From contig JAFGRD010000081.1 in the NCBI GenBank assembly GCA_016935315.1, forward strand, positions 1-64,000: a DNA stretch of 64,000 nucleotides, given 5' to 3'. Source of the DNA: Pirellulales bacterium (GTDB taxonomy: Bacteria; Planctomycetota; Planctomycetia; Pirellulales; Thermoguttaceae). The notes under the pieces were generated by a model. That model ran no database searches, had not been told where the DNA came from, and worked only from the letters and a program-made list of their open reading frames with translations. Of the stretch, positions 17,112 to 29,427 are shown piece after piece. Position numbers and translations under genes: made by a program. Every line of letters begins with the position of its first letter. The stretch's first letter is position 1.

Positions 17112-17968
17112 GTGGGAAGAACGTTGCAGCACCTCGTGTCGGCAGCGACGGCCTGTCTGGTTGTCGCGGTCTTTCAGTAGTCGATTTGCCATTCGGCGGC
17201 CATCACCGGCTTCGGTCGTTTCGAGAGAATCGCCGGCAACCCCGGCATGGGATACCAGCAGCTCTACGAATGGGATCTGTTTCTCTCTGCCGCCGACAAT
17301 TCCATCGTGGGGACGTCGGTGCGGGGGATTTCCTGGATGATGGCCGGCTGGGGCCAGTATCGCGACAAGACGGCGGTGATCCGCATCTTGGAAGACGACG
17401 GCAACGCCAATCCGAAGTACTGGACCGAGATCGGCCGGGGCACCGACGGCCAGCTCTCTTCCGATTCCGACGAGTGGGTTCGCTGGGACTACGGCGACGT
17501 GCCGATGACGCCCGGCCGACAGTACGCCGTCGATATCCATATCGACGGCGGCATGGCCGTCTACCGGCGCAACAAGGACGCCCAGAGCTACCAGGGCGGT
17601 CGCGCCTATGACCAGAACGGCAATCCGCAGAACTTCGACTTGAACGTCACGGTCTTCAGCGACCGCGAGGAATGGGTCACGCACACGTCGAAATCGCCGG
17701 GGCCGGGCGATTTCGACGGCTCGTTCAACTCGACTTCGACTACGACTTCAACCGCGACGGGCGGGTCAGCGCCACCGACATGCTGCTGGCCCGCAACAAC
17801 ACGACCGACTTCACCAACGATCTCAGTCTGATCACGGTTCCGCACAAAGCCGCCGCCGGCGAGAGGGCAGCGACGGCCGTGCCCGAACCGTCGACCTTGG
17901 GCCTGCTGGTTCTGGCCGGCCTCTGCGGCGGTTCGTTCGGCTTTGCCCGGCGCAGGCGTCGCTGCTGA
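17112..17968 (+). pseudogene. Broken secreted protein gene with dockerin-like and PEP-CTERM ends
   Basis: The reading frame starts with a signal-peptide-like stretch from a GTG at 17112 (LVSAATACLVVAVF), hits an in-frame TAG at 17178, then continues in the same frame through GFGRFERIAGNPGMGYQQ and a beta-rich region to about 17700. After that point the protein resumes in a different frame (consistent with loss of one base): FDYDFNRDGRVSATDMLLA, then LITVP and the anchor VPEPSTLGLLVLAGL with FARRRRRC, ending at 17968. Two lesions make a pseudogene the simplest reading; sequencing error or a start at the ATG at 17247 with only the frameshift are alternatives. The dockerin-like segment closely matches the C-terminus of the giant protein at 40910-46546. 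Confidence 0.7.
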
Positions 17969-18228
17969 TTCGCGGCCGATTGCCGCACGCACGATGGTGC
18001 TTGTCGTCGAGGCCGGGTTTCTCCGGGTTGGCCCCGGGAGACTTGTTCCTCGCTTTCGGCGTGCGAAGCCGACGCCCAAACGGGCGACCCTTTGCATCCG
18101 TTATCGACTGCGGCAGGGGTCGAGCCACCGGCCGCGGTGATTTTGCCACTTTTCATCGAACAGGCCGATCGTTATCATTTGGGATTCGACCAGAACGATT
18201 CCCCGCGGCCGCTTGGGTCCATTCTGCC

Positions 18229-20853
<2,625 letters not shown>

Positions 20854-20903
20854 ACGGGGCGAAAACAGCAAGCGCAGTGTTGCCGGCGGACCGTCCCGAG
20901 TCC

Positions 20904-21803
20904 CTACTGCAGCGCTCCATACGGCGGCCCGCCGACGTAGCCCTTCTCCGCCGCAATCAAGTCGAGATGCAACGTGGCCGTGGTCACCACCAGCGGGACA
21001 ACCACCGCGCCCTCGGGCAGCTTCCGCTCATCGACCGTTTTCAAATAACCCCGGCACTGCCGACAGGCTTCGATCGCCTCCGGATCGGCGTCGTCCAGGC
21101 AAAGGACGTCCAGGCCTCCCTGGCCGCGGCAGAAGGGACACTCGATGCGGGAGTACGCCCAACTCCAGCCGCACAGACAGCAGCACAGCACCCGCCGGCC
21201 CTCTTGACCCTCCTCGCGCAACAGTCTGGCCAACCCCGGCGGCGAACCGCACATCGGACAACCACCTGACGACTTCAGCACCTTGCCGCCGCGCTGCTCG
21301 TATCGGCCGGCGGCCTCGGTCACAAACGGCGCCGCCAAGACGCGGCCGAAGAAGAGCAAGGCGTCGGGGGCGACGTCCAGACGCTCGGCCAGTTGGGCCA
21401 GCCCGGCCAACGCTGCCTCGTCGGGGCCGAAGGCAACCGTCCCGGCAAGACCGACCAGCACCTGAGGCTCGTGGGCCGATGCGGCGGCCAGACGGGCCAG
21501 ATCCTCGCTTTGACCGTCGTGATCGCGCAACGCGGCGGCCAATCGATCCAGCAACTCCTTCAGCAACAGGTCGTCCCACGGCACGTCGTCGGCACCCAGC
21601 GCCGGCGAACTTGGCGCGTCCTCGGTCGGGGGCCGGTGACCCGCCCCGCGCGAACCGGCCAGCCTGTCGCAAACCGCGGCCTGGGCCTTCAGCAACTCGA
21701 TCCGGAAGCGGACGTAATCTGCGGAGATGTGCTCCTGCCCGATCAGGGCCTCCAGGCGGCTGATCACTTCCGTTCGCTCGAAGCGCGACTGCTCGTTGGC
21801 CAT
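20904..21803 (-). CDS. fdhE: Formate dehydrogenase accessory protein FdhE
   Basis: This 299-residue cytoplasmic protein is FdhE, needed to produce active Tat-exported respiratory formate dehydrogenase. The rubredoxin-like iron site is visible as two pairs of Cys motifs: CPMCGSPPG and CCCLCGWSW, then CPFCRGQGG and CRQCRGYLKTVDER. AAGGA lies 6 bases before the ATG at 21803; an ATG 15 bases upstream is also possible. It is the last gene of the fdh operon and lies 21 bases after the membrane subunit. Confidence 0.93.
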   Translation of the reverse strand: MANEQSRFERTEVISRLEALIGQEHISADYVRFRIELLKAQAAVCDRLAGSRGAGHRPPTEDAPSSPALGADDVPWDDLLLKELLDRLAAALRDHDGQSEDLARLAAASAHEPQVLVGLAGTVAFGPDEAALAGLAQLAERLDVAPDALLFFGRVLAAPFVTEAAGRYEQRGGKVLKSSGGCPMCGSPPGLARLLREEGQEGRRVLCCCLCGWSWAYSRIECPFCRGQGGLDVLCLDDADPEAIEACRQCRGYLKTVDERKLPEGAVVVPLVVTTATLHLDLIAAEKGYVGGPPYGALQ

Positions 21804-21824
21804 GCATCCTTCTTCCATCGTCGC

Positions 21825-23099
21825 TCAGGCAGGCGCCTGTTCACCTTCGCGCGCGAAGACGGGAAAGATCTTGACCGCCAGCGTGAAGAAGAACATCAAC
21901 GCCGCAATGATGGAGATGGTGATCAGGACTTCCACCGCGCTGGGAACGTACGTCTCCTCGCCGGGCACGGTGATGGCCAGCCAGGCCACGTTCATCCGAT
22001 TGAACACCACGCCCAGGACGGCCAGCGTGGCGGCCAGAAACCGGCCACCCGTGTTCTCGCGCACCCGCGTATTCATCAACATCAAGGCCGGCACGACCAC
22101 GCCCAGGACGATCTCCGCCAGGAAAAGGTCGCTGCTCGGTCCGCCGACGGCCCCGGCCAGTTGCCCCCGCGCCGCCAGATCGGTCAGCCGGAACGCCAGG
22201 TAAATCCACAGCGCCCAGCAGAGCATCACTCCCAGGCCGGCCAGCGCCTCCTTTTCGACCGGGCGCTTGAAGACCTTGGCACTGAACGTCGCCTCGAAGA
22301 TCACCATGGCAAAGCCCACGGCGATCGCGCTGAGCAGGAAGTTGATCGACAGGGCGGGCGTCCACCAGAGCGGGTCGAGCTTGTCGGGCATCAGCAGGAA
22401 CAGCGACCCCAGCGACGACTGGTGCATTGTGGAGAAGACGACGCCGGCAATGATCAACATGACCGGCACCCCCGGCCGGCCGGGCGCGCCGGCCAACACG
22501 GCCGTCAGCCCCAGGAAGAAGACGGCCGTCACCAGCGTCCAGGACAGCGAGTGCGACATCAGGTACACGAAGAACGTGACCGCGGCGATGGCCAGCAACG
22601 GGGAGACCACGCGCCACAGGGCGTGCAGCCTAGACCAGCCGAACCGCTCGCACACCGGCGGCGCGAACTCCAAAGCCAACACGCTCAGGTAGAGCATCAC
22701 GCACCAGGCGACCTCGAACATCACCGAGTGTTCCGGCCAGTAGATAATCGCGTGCCAGATGTGCCAAGGCAGCGCCAGATCGACCAGCAGGCCGATTCCC
22801 ACGAAGACGTAGCCCAGCAGGCCGGTGAGCACGGCCGGCCGGACCAGGGCGTGGTACTTCCGGCCCCCGCAGAGATAGACCAGCGCGGCGGTCGTGAAGC
22901 CGCCGGCCGCCAGGGCGACGCCCGACATCACGTCCACGCCGATCCACAGCCCCCAGGGATATGCGTCGCTGAGGTTGGTCGTGGCTCCCAGCCCCATGGC
23001 GTAACGAAGAAAGGCCGCCACGGCGCCTGCGCCCATCACCAGCAGCAGGATCCCGGAGCCGCGGCTTGCAAATCTCCCCTTGACTTGTTCGTGGGCCAT
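21825..23099 (-). CDS. NrfD/HybB-type membrane subunit of formate dehydrogenase
   Basis: This 424-residue protein has about ten membrane helices and belongs to the NrfD/HybB (polysulfide reductase membrane subunit) family, which passes electrons between an Fe-S subunit and the quinone pool without haem. The motif YPWGLWIGVDVMSGVALAAGG is characteristic of HybB-like members. E. coli Fdh-N uses a di-haem cytochrome b (FdnI) at this place, so the complex here has a different quinone module. It is located between the Fe-S subunit gene (14 bases) and fdhE (21 bases), so it is very likely part of the same complex. Confidence 0.9.
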   Translation of the reverse strand: MAHEQVKGRFASRGSGILLLVMGAGAVAAFLRYAMGLGATTNLSDAYPWGLWIGVDVMSGVALAAGGFTTAALVYLCGGRKYHALVRPAVLTGLLGYVFVGIGLLVDLALPWHIWHAIIYWPEHSVMFEVAWCVMLYLSVLALEFAPPVCERFGWSRLHALWRVVSPLLAIAAVTFFVYLMSHSLSWTLVTAVFFLGLTAVLAGAPGRPGVPVMLIIAGVVFSTMHQSSLGSLFLLMPDKLDPLWWTPALSINFLLSAIAVGFAMVIFEATFSAKVFKRPVEKEALAGLGVMLCWALWIYLAFRLTDLAARGQLAGAVGGPSSDLFLAEIVLGVVVPALMLMNTRVRENTGGRFLAATLAVLGVVFNRMNVAWLAITVPGEETYVPSAVEVLITISIIAALMFFFTLAVKIFPVFAREGEQAPA

Positions 23100-23112
23100 C
23101 GACCGTCACTCC

Positions 23113-24012
23113 TTATTCGTGGGTTTGCGAGGCCTTTTCGGCCATGGCAACCTGGTTCCTGCGCTGGGCGATCCAGTAGGCGCCTCCCATGGCCGCCCCG
23201 ACGGTGATCACCGCCGCCGGGACCGCACCGAGTGCCAGCTTCGTGAACTCCGGATAGGGCGTTTCACCCAGATCGGTCCGGAGGCCGAGCTGCTCGAACG
23301 GCACGTCCGAGACGTACATCCAGGCGGTGCCGCCGACTTCCTTCTCACCGTAGACGTGACGGACGTACTTGTCCGGCTCCGCGCCGATCCGCCGCCAGGC
23401 AACATCCAGCAGGTCGGCCCGTTCACCGAACAGCAGGGCTCCGGTGGGGCAAGCCTTCACGCAGGCCGGCGTCTGCTGGCTCTGCTGAAACCGTGCCCCG
23501 GAATCGCCCGACAACGGCCGGTCGTTGACCCACGAATCGCTGGCCGCCGGTTGCGTCTGGCGATCGAAGCAGAAGGTGCACTTTTGGATGTGGGGCGCCA
23601 GCCGGTCCCACTGGAGCGTGGGGACGTTGAACGGGCAGGCCATCATGCAGTAGCGGCAGCCCATGCACTTCGTGGCGTCGTAGATCACCGGCCCGGTCGG
23701 TTCGCCGGCGCTGTTCTTCGGTTTCTCCAGCGCGGCCACCGGACACGCCGAAACGCAACTGGGATCGTTGCAGTGCATGCACTGCCGCTTGACGAACACC
23801 GAGCGATCCAGGTTCCCCTCGCCGTCGAGAACCTCGTGAAAGGTCACCCGCGTATGGGTCTTCGCCGAGAGCGCCGGCGGGTTCTCATAGCCGCCGCCGG
23901 TGCCGCGGCACTTGGTCTTTTCCGCAGGCAACTCGTTCCATTGCTTGCAGGCCACCTGGCACGCCCGGCAGCCGATGCACTTCGTCGTGTCGACCAGACA
24001 ACCCTTGCTCAT
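23113..24012 (-). CDS. Formate dehydrogenase iron-sulfur (beta) subunit
   Basis: This 299-residue ferredoxin-type subunit carries four Cys clusters as in FdnH/HybA: CIGCRACQVACKQW, CMHCNDPSCVSACPV, CMGCRYCMMACPF, and CTFCFDR with CVKACPTGAL. It relays electrons from the molybdenum/tungsten subunit to the membrane subunit. A C-terminal hydrophobic helix (LALGAVPAAVITVGAAMGGAYWIA) would anchor it in the membrane. The start is ATG 24012 (MSKGCLVDTTKCIGC); residues encoded upstream are not family-like. It follows the catalytic subunit by 19 bases. Confidence 0.95.
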   Translation of the reverse strand: MSKGCLVDTTKCIGCRACQVACKQWNELPAEKTKCRGTGGGYENPPALSAKTHTRVTFHEVLDGEGNLDRSVFVKRQCMHCNDPSCVSACPVAALEKPKNSAGEPTGPVIYDATKCMGCRYCMMACPFNVPTLQWDRLAPHIQKCTFCFDRQTQPAASDSWVNDRPLSGDSGARFQQSQQTPACVKACPTGALLFGERADLLDVAWRRIGAEPDKYVRHVYGEKEVGGTAWMYVSDVPFEQLGLRTDLGETPYPEFTKLALGAVPAAVITVGAAMGGAYWIAQRRNQVAMAEKASQTHE

Positions 24013-24031
24013 AATCCATGCTCCCTTCGGG

Positions 24032-27000
24032 CTACAGGGCGAACTCGGGGTTCTTGCGGACATCCAGCCTGGCGATGTCCACCATAAAGGCCTTCGACTC
24101 CGGGATCATCGTGTTGGCGTCGCCGATGTTGGGCGTCAACAGATTGGCGCTGTCGCCGCCCTTGCCGCCGGCCGGTTCGAGCCAACCGAAGCACCACGGC
24201 AGGCCCACCTGGTGGACCGTCTTGCCCTGGACGGTCAGCGGCCGCAGACGCGCGGTCGGCAAGGCGATCGCCGTCACCGCACCTCGCTTGCTGGACACAC
24301 GGACCTGGTCGCCGGCCTTGATCCCTTTTTCCGCCGCCAACTCGCGGCTTAGCTCGACGAACAACTGCGGCTGCAATTCCAGCAACCAGGGGCAATGGCG
24401 CGTCATCACGCCCGTCTGCCAGTGCTCGGTCACCCGGTAGGTCGAGCAGACGTAGGGGAACTCCGCCGACCCGCAGGCGGCGGCGACGTCGGCCTCTCCG
24501 GTCCACCTCTTGGCGGCCGGGTTGAGCATCTGCGCATTGAGCGGGTTGGCGGTCAGCGGCGACTCCAGCGGCTCGTAATGCTCGGGGAGCGGACCGTCGG
24601 CCAGTTCCATGGCGAACAGCCGGGCGTGCCCCTCGGGCTTCATGATGAACGCGTACTTGGTCTTCTCCGGATCGACGCTTATCGGCGGCCAGCCGCCGTC
24701 CGGCACGTCGCCCACCCACTTGCCGTCCTGCCAGGCGATCACCGGCGTCTGCCGGTCCCACGGCTTCCCGTCCAGGTCGACCGACGCCCGATTGTAGAGA
24801 ATCCGCCGGTTCACCGGCCAACACCAGGACCACTCGGGGTTCAAGCCGATGCCGTCGGTTTCCCGGATGCGGCGGGCGGCCATGTTGCCGTCGTGGGTGT
24901 ACGAGGCGCAATAGAGCCAGTTGCCCGACGAGGTCGAGCCGTCGTCTCGCAAGAAGGCGAAGCTGGGAACCAGATCGCCCTTCTTGAAGCGCTTGCCCTT
25001 GTCGGGGACTTCCACGTCTTCCAGGAAGTAGCCGTTGATCTCCTTGGCTACGGCGTGCACGTCGCACTCCCCGTGCTCATCGAAGTAGTCCCACTTCAGG
25101 TTGACGATCGGATCGGGCAGCGCGCCGCCTTCCTTGCGGTATAGCGCCGCCAACTCCTGGTAAATCAGGTTGATGATCTCGGCGTCGGGCCTCGCGTCGC
25201 CGGGCGGATCGGCCGCTTTGTAGCGCCATTGCATCCAGCGGCCCGAGTTGGTGATGCTGCCGCCCTTCTCGACCGAAGCCGCCGCCGGCAACACGAACAC
25301 CTCGGTCGGGATGTCCCGCGGATCGATCCCCAGGCTCTTGTCCTGGAAGAACGCACCGGTTTCGCTGGGGAAGATATTCACGGTGACCAGCCAGTCGAGC
25401 TTGGCCAGGGCCCGGCGGGTCTTGTTGGCGTTGGCGCCGCTGCAGGCCGGATTCTGCCCCCAGGCGAAGAAGCCTTTCACGTTGCCCTTGTACATTTCGT
25501 CGAAGAGCGTCAGCCAAGAATAGTTCGCCCCGTCGTCCAGCTTCGGCAGCCAGGCATAGGCGAAGTCGTTCTCGCGGGTGGCCGCGTCGCCGAACATCGA
25601 CTTCAGCAGGCTCACCGAATACTTTGGATAGTTGCCCCACCAGTTCGCGCTGAGCTTGCCCAGCGGCTTCGGCGTGTTTTGTTCGTTGTACGCCTGGAGC
25701 GTGGGCTGCGAGGCCTTGGGCGTTTTCAGGTAGCCCGGCAGGATATGGAACAGCAGGCAGTGGTCCGTCGAGCCTTGCACGTTCGACTCGCCACGCAGAG
25801 CGTTGACCCCGCCGCCTGCCCGGCCGATGTTGCCCAGCAGCAATTGGATCATCGCCATCGTGCGGATGTTCTGTGTGCCCGCCGTGTGCTGGGTCCAGCC
25901 CATGGCGTACATGATCGTCCCGGCCTTCTCCGGCGCGCCGGTCGCCGCATACGTCTCGTACACCTGACGCAGGTCTTCGACCGGCGTGCCGGTCACGCCC
26001 GAGACGGTCTCCAGGTCGTAGCGGGCATAGTGCTTCTTGAGCAACTGGTAGACACATCGCGGGTCTGCGAGCGTCGGATCCTTGACCGGCTCGCCGTCCT
26101 CGCCGACCTGGTACTGCCAGCTATCCTTCGCGTAGCGGCGGGCCTCCGCGTCGTAACCGCTGAACAGCCCCGCCACCGCGTCGAAGTCGTACTCGTCCTT
26201 GATCAGAAAGGCCGCGTTGGTGTAGTGGACCACGTAGTCGCGGTGGATCAAGTCATGGTCGAGAATATGCTTGATCAGGCCGCCCAAGAAGGCGATGTCG
26301 GTGCCCGAGCGGAGCCCGGTGTAGAAATCGGCCGTCGCGGAGGTGCGGGTGTAGCGGGGATCGACGTGGACCAGCTTGGCCCCGTTTTCCTTGGCCCTGA
26401 GCACCCACCGGAACGAGACCGGATGGTTCTCTGCGGGATTGGCTCCCATGATCAGGATGCAATCACTGTTTTTCAGATCGATCCAGTGATTGGTCATGGC
26501 ACCCCGGCCGAACGTAGCCGCCAAACTGGCGACGGTGGCGGAATGTCATATCCGGGCCTGGTGTTCGATATACACCAGCCCCATCGCCCGCAGCAGCTTC
26601 TGGTAAAGCCAGCACTCCTCGTTGTCCAAGGCCGCACTGCCCACCGAAGCGATGGCCGTGGTGCGGTTGACCACCTGGCCGGCGGCGTCTTTCTCGGTGA
26701 ACGAGGCGTCGCGGGTCTTCTTGATCCGGGCAGCGATCTTCTTGGCGGCCGTGGTCCAGTCGATGGGCGTGAACGCGCTCTGGCCCGGCGCCCGGTAGAG
26801 AACTTGCTTCAGCCGCTTCTCGTTGTTGGCCATCTGGTACAGCGAAGCGCCCTTGGGGCAGAGTGCGCCCTCGTTGATCGGATGATCCGGGTCGCCCTCG
26901 ACGTTGACCACGACGCTGCGGCCGTTGCCGTCGCTCTTGGCCATGACCAGCGCGCCGCACCCGACTGCGCAGTAGGGGCAAACCGTCGTGGTGATCTTGC

Positions 27001-27133
27001 TGGTCCGGACGGCTTCGACTTTCGCGCTGGCGTAGGCGACCGACGGGCTGAGATCCAGCCCCAGAAAACCGAGGATTCCTCCGGCACCGGTCGCGCCGGC
27101 GGTGCCGAGGAAGTTTCGGCGGGTCATTCTCAT
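24032..27133 (-). CDS. fdnG: Selenocysteine-containing formate dehydrogenase catalytic subunit
   Basis: This gene encodes 1033 residues if the in-frame TGA at 26548-26546 is read as selenocysteine 196. On either side the protein reads EHQARI-[Sec]-HSATVASLAATFGRG, aligning with the Sec196 site of E. coli FdnG. The N-terminus is a Tat signal (TRRNFLG), followed by a 4Fe-4S/bis-MGD motif (TVCPYCAVGCG) and PKGASLYQMAN. The enzyme oxidises formate to CO2 in the periplasm and passes electrons to the Fe-S and NrfD subunits. A hairpin suited to a SECIS lies 14 nt after the TGA. GAGGAG precedes the ATG at 27133. Selenocysteine genes (selA, selB, selC) must be elsewhere. Confidence 0.94.
26519..26548 (-). 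promoter_or_regulatory. Selenocysteine UGA with candidate bacterial SECIS hairpin
   Basis: On the minus strand the UGA (26548-26546) is followed after 14 nt by CGCCA-GTT-TGGCG (26531-26519), a hairpin with G and U in the apical loop. Distance and loop are as expected for SelB recognition. Weaker pairing may extend the stem on both sides. Confidence 0.7.
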
Positions 27134-27540
27134 GGCATATCTCCTCGTCGTCCTGTGCGGGGAAAACGCTTGTGATCAGAGAGCCGACGCTCCATACGCC
27201 CGTTTGGCAGTCGGGACCGCGCTCCCGAAGGGCCTGCCGGCGCCAATTAGTGCAATGGCATGCAAAACGCGCGCCACTACTGCCACTTTCGGCCCGACCT
27301 AACTAACTCCCGAGAGCAGCAAGGGTTAGGATACTCCCCAACAGAACCGGGGAACAATCTCCAGGTGGGGAGTCACGAAATTCCGTGGCCGCCAGCACGG
27401 AAATCCGTGTCAGCACTCAATTGGAACAGGCATTGCCGCAAACCGCAACGGCCGGCTATACAGAAAGGAAGCGGCTGCAACGGAACCCCCACTGCCGCGG
27501 GAAAGACGTCGCTGCGACGCCTGACGCAAAGAAGGCAACC
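27134..27540. other. Gene-free divergent region between fdh operon and Fe-S protein
   Basis: About 400 bases without a convincing gene. It must hold promoters for both directions. An inverted repeat ACTCCCC (27333-27339) / GGGGAGT (27367-27373) is visible. I did not find a clear sigma-54 or FNR site. Confidence 0.4.
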
Positions 27541-28848
27541 ATGGGCCACGCCATCCAGTCCGACCGGGAACATCGCCTGCTGCAGCGGCAGCTCGACCGT
27601 ACGCTGATGGGTGCCCCCGATTCGCCCGCCTTGATGCAGATCCTGCGGCTGCTCTTCACACCCGAGGAAGCCAGTCTGGCCCGGCGGCTGCCTGGCAAGC
27701 TGAGCACGTTGGGCCGACTTGCCCGTAAACTCCAGATGCCTCGCGACGAACTCGAGGCGAGGCTCACCGCCATGGCCGAGCGGGGGCTGGTGATCGATTT
27801 GCAGTACGCCGGCACGCGTTTCTTCACGCTGGCGCCGATCGTCATCGGGTTCTTCGAGTTCACGTTCATGCGGACTCGCGATAACCTGCCAATGGCCGAA
27901 TTGGCCCGGCTGTTCGACGAGTACATGGGCTCCAGCGACCGCTTCTATCGGTCCGCGATGGGCGGCCGGACCCAGTTGGGACGTTCGCTGGTGCGAGAGG
28001 AGTCGCTGCCGGAAGACGACCACACGGAGGTTCTCGACTGGCAGCGGGCAAGCCACATCGTGCAGTCGGCCTCGCCGATCGGTGTTTCACTCTGTCCGTG
28101 CCGTCACAAGGCGAGCCATCTCGGCAAGGCCTGCGACCGCCCGCAGCGGGCCTGCCTCTCGTTGAACTACGCCGCCGAATCGGTCATCCGCAACGGTATG
28201 GCCGAAGAGGTAACGGTCGCTGAAGCGATGCAGATCCTCGAAGAGTGCAAACAGGCCGGCCTGGCGCAAACGGGCGACAACGTCCAGCGCAAAATGGCCT
28301 ACATCTGCAACTGTTGCGGCTGCTGTTGCGAAATGGTCCGGGCCTTGAAGACGTTTGGGATCCGTGGTGCGATTGTCACGTCGAACTGGCAGGCAGAGAT
28401 CGACACCGCCGCGTGCACGGGCTGCGGCCGGTGTGTCGAGGCATGTCCGGTCGATGCCATCGAGGTGGTCGAGCTAAGCGACCACGGGGAGTCCCGCAAG
28501 CAGGCCGTGTGTGACAGCCGGTTGTGCCTGGGGTGCGGAGTCTGCTATTCGGCTTGCCGTTTCGGGGCCATTGCGATGAAGCCCCGCGCCCAGCGGGTTT
28601 TCACGCCGGAGACGGTCTTCGACCGCGTCGTGGCCATGGCCATCGAGCGGGGAAAGCTGGCCGATCTGATTTTCGAGGACCCCGAGCGATTCAGCCATCG
28701 GGCCCTGGCCCGGCTGGTCGGAGTCATCGAACGGTCGCCCCCCTTTAGGGCTGCCCTGGCGATCAAGCCGCTGCGCTCCGTCTTCCTCAATGGGTTGGTT
28801 GCCGTGGCCAAGAGCCAGAGCCGGGCCATGCGCGGCATGTTCGAGTAA
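27541..28848 (+). CDS. Cys-rich 4Fe-4S protein with N-terminal winged-helix-like region
   Basis: This 435-residue cytoplasmic protein begins with a helical region (about residues 30-80) like a winged helix: FTPEEASLARRLPGKLSTLG then LEARLTAMAERGLVI. The middle carries SLCPCRHKASHLGKACD and CNCCGCCCEMVRALK. Two ferredoxin clusters follow (CTGCGRCVEACPVDAI and CLGCGVCYSACRFGAI). The pattern resembles large ferredoxin-like proteins of anaerobes whose partners are unknown. It is divergent from the formate dehydrogenase operon, so it may accept electrons from it or regulate it; both are inference. The ATG at 27541 has AAGAAGG upstream. Confidence 0.82.
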   Translation: MGHAIQSDREHRLLQRQLDRTLMGAPDSPALMQILRLLFTPEEASLARRLPGKLSTLGRLARKLQMPRDELEARLTAMAERGLVIDLQYAGTRFFTLAPIVIGFFEFTFMRTRDNLPMAELARLFDEYMGSSDRFYRSAMGGRTQLGRSLVREESLPEDDHTEVLDWQRASHIVQSASPIGVSLCPCRHKASHLGKACDRPQRACLSLNYAAESVIRNGMAEEVTVAEAMQILEECKQAGLAQTGDNVQRKMAYICNCCGCCCEMVRALKTFGIRGAIVTSNWQAEIDTAACTGCGRCVEACPVDAIEVVELSDHGESRKQAVCDSRLCLGCGVCYSACRFGAIAMKPRAQRVFTPETVFDRVVAMAIERGKLADLIFEDPERFSHRALARLVGVIERSPPFRAALAIKPLRSVFLNGLVAVAKSQSRAMRGMFE

Positions 28849-29427
28849 GGACTCGCAGAAGAACGCGTGGGACAACCATGGAAGTGCAAGGACGCGCAGC
28901 GGCCTTCGGCATCGTCGGGCTCGGCGAGCCCGGCCGCTATGAGGTAGACTTGCATGGTGGGCTTGCCCGCCGCGTCGACCTCGCAGAGCACACCCGATTC
29001 ATTCCGCGCCGGGCAAATCCGATTCCTGACCGATGGCAAGCGGTCGCTCGGCCGTGGCACGGGGTGATCGCGGGGCGCGTTGCGGCGGGAAAATGGTCGT
29101 GTCAGGGCAGGCGGCTGCAAGGGATCACGTTGCACGGCTTTGGGTTGGCGGGGCCGGCGGCGTCAGAGCCGATCGGCTCGTCGTAATCACTACAGCCCAA
29201 AAAGCCCACCTCTTTTCCGGCAAGCTGGCAACCGCTAAAAAACCCGCCGATACCTGTATTTGCAGGATCGACAGGAAGCGACCAGTCTTCCCACTCCCGC
29301 ACAGCGCGCGGAGCGCAGAGGGGAATGGTCGCCAATCCGCCGGTATTAACACCAAGCAGGTCTGCGGACGGCGACGGTCCTCTTGCAGCCGTAGACACAT
29401 TCCGTACGACAGAAGGGGTGTCGCTCG
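28849..29427. other. Region without an assignable gene
   Basis: A 102-codon plus-strand frame (28878-29186) has only moderate codon bias. The opposite strand has higher GC at third positions between about 28880 and 29030 (GVLCEVDAAGKPTMQVYL), but that frame runs antisense into the Fe-S gene. I recognise neither. The segment may be a gene remnant; the rest to 29427 appears to be leader DNA for the glucan cluster. Confidence 0.35.

Noticed and set aside
16712-17611. 299-codon plus-strand frame upstream of alaS
   Set aside because: It runs out of frame with the recognisable signal peptide and beta-rich segments of the broken secreted gene.
26546-26548. Nonsense mutation splitting the formate dehydrogenase gene
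   Set aside because: The TGA lies precisely at the known Sec position, with matching flanks and a hairpin after it, so recoding is the better explanation.
25229-27175. 648-codon plus-strand frame opposite the formate dehydrogenase gene
   Set aside because: Antisense shadow; the minus strand encodes a well-conserved enzyme.
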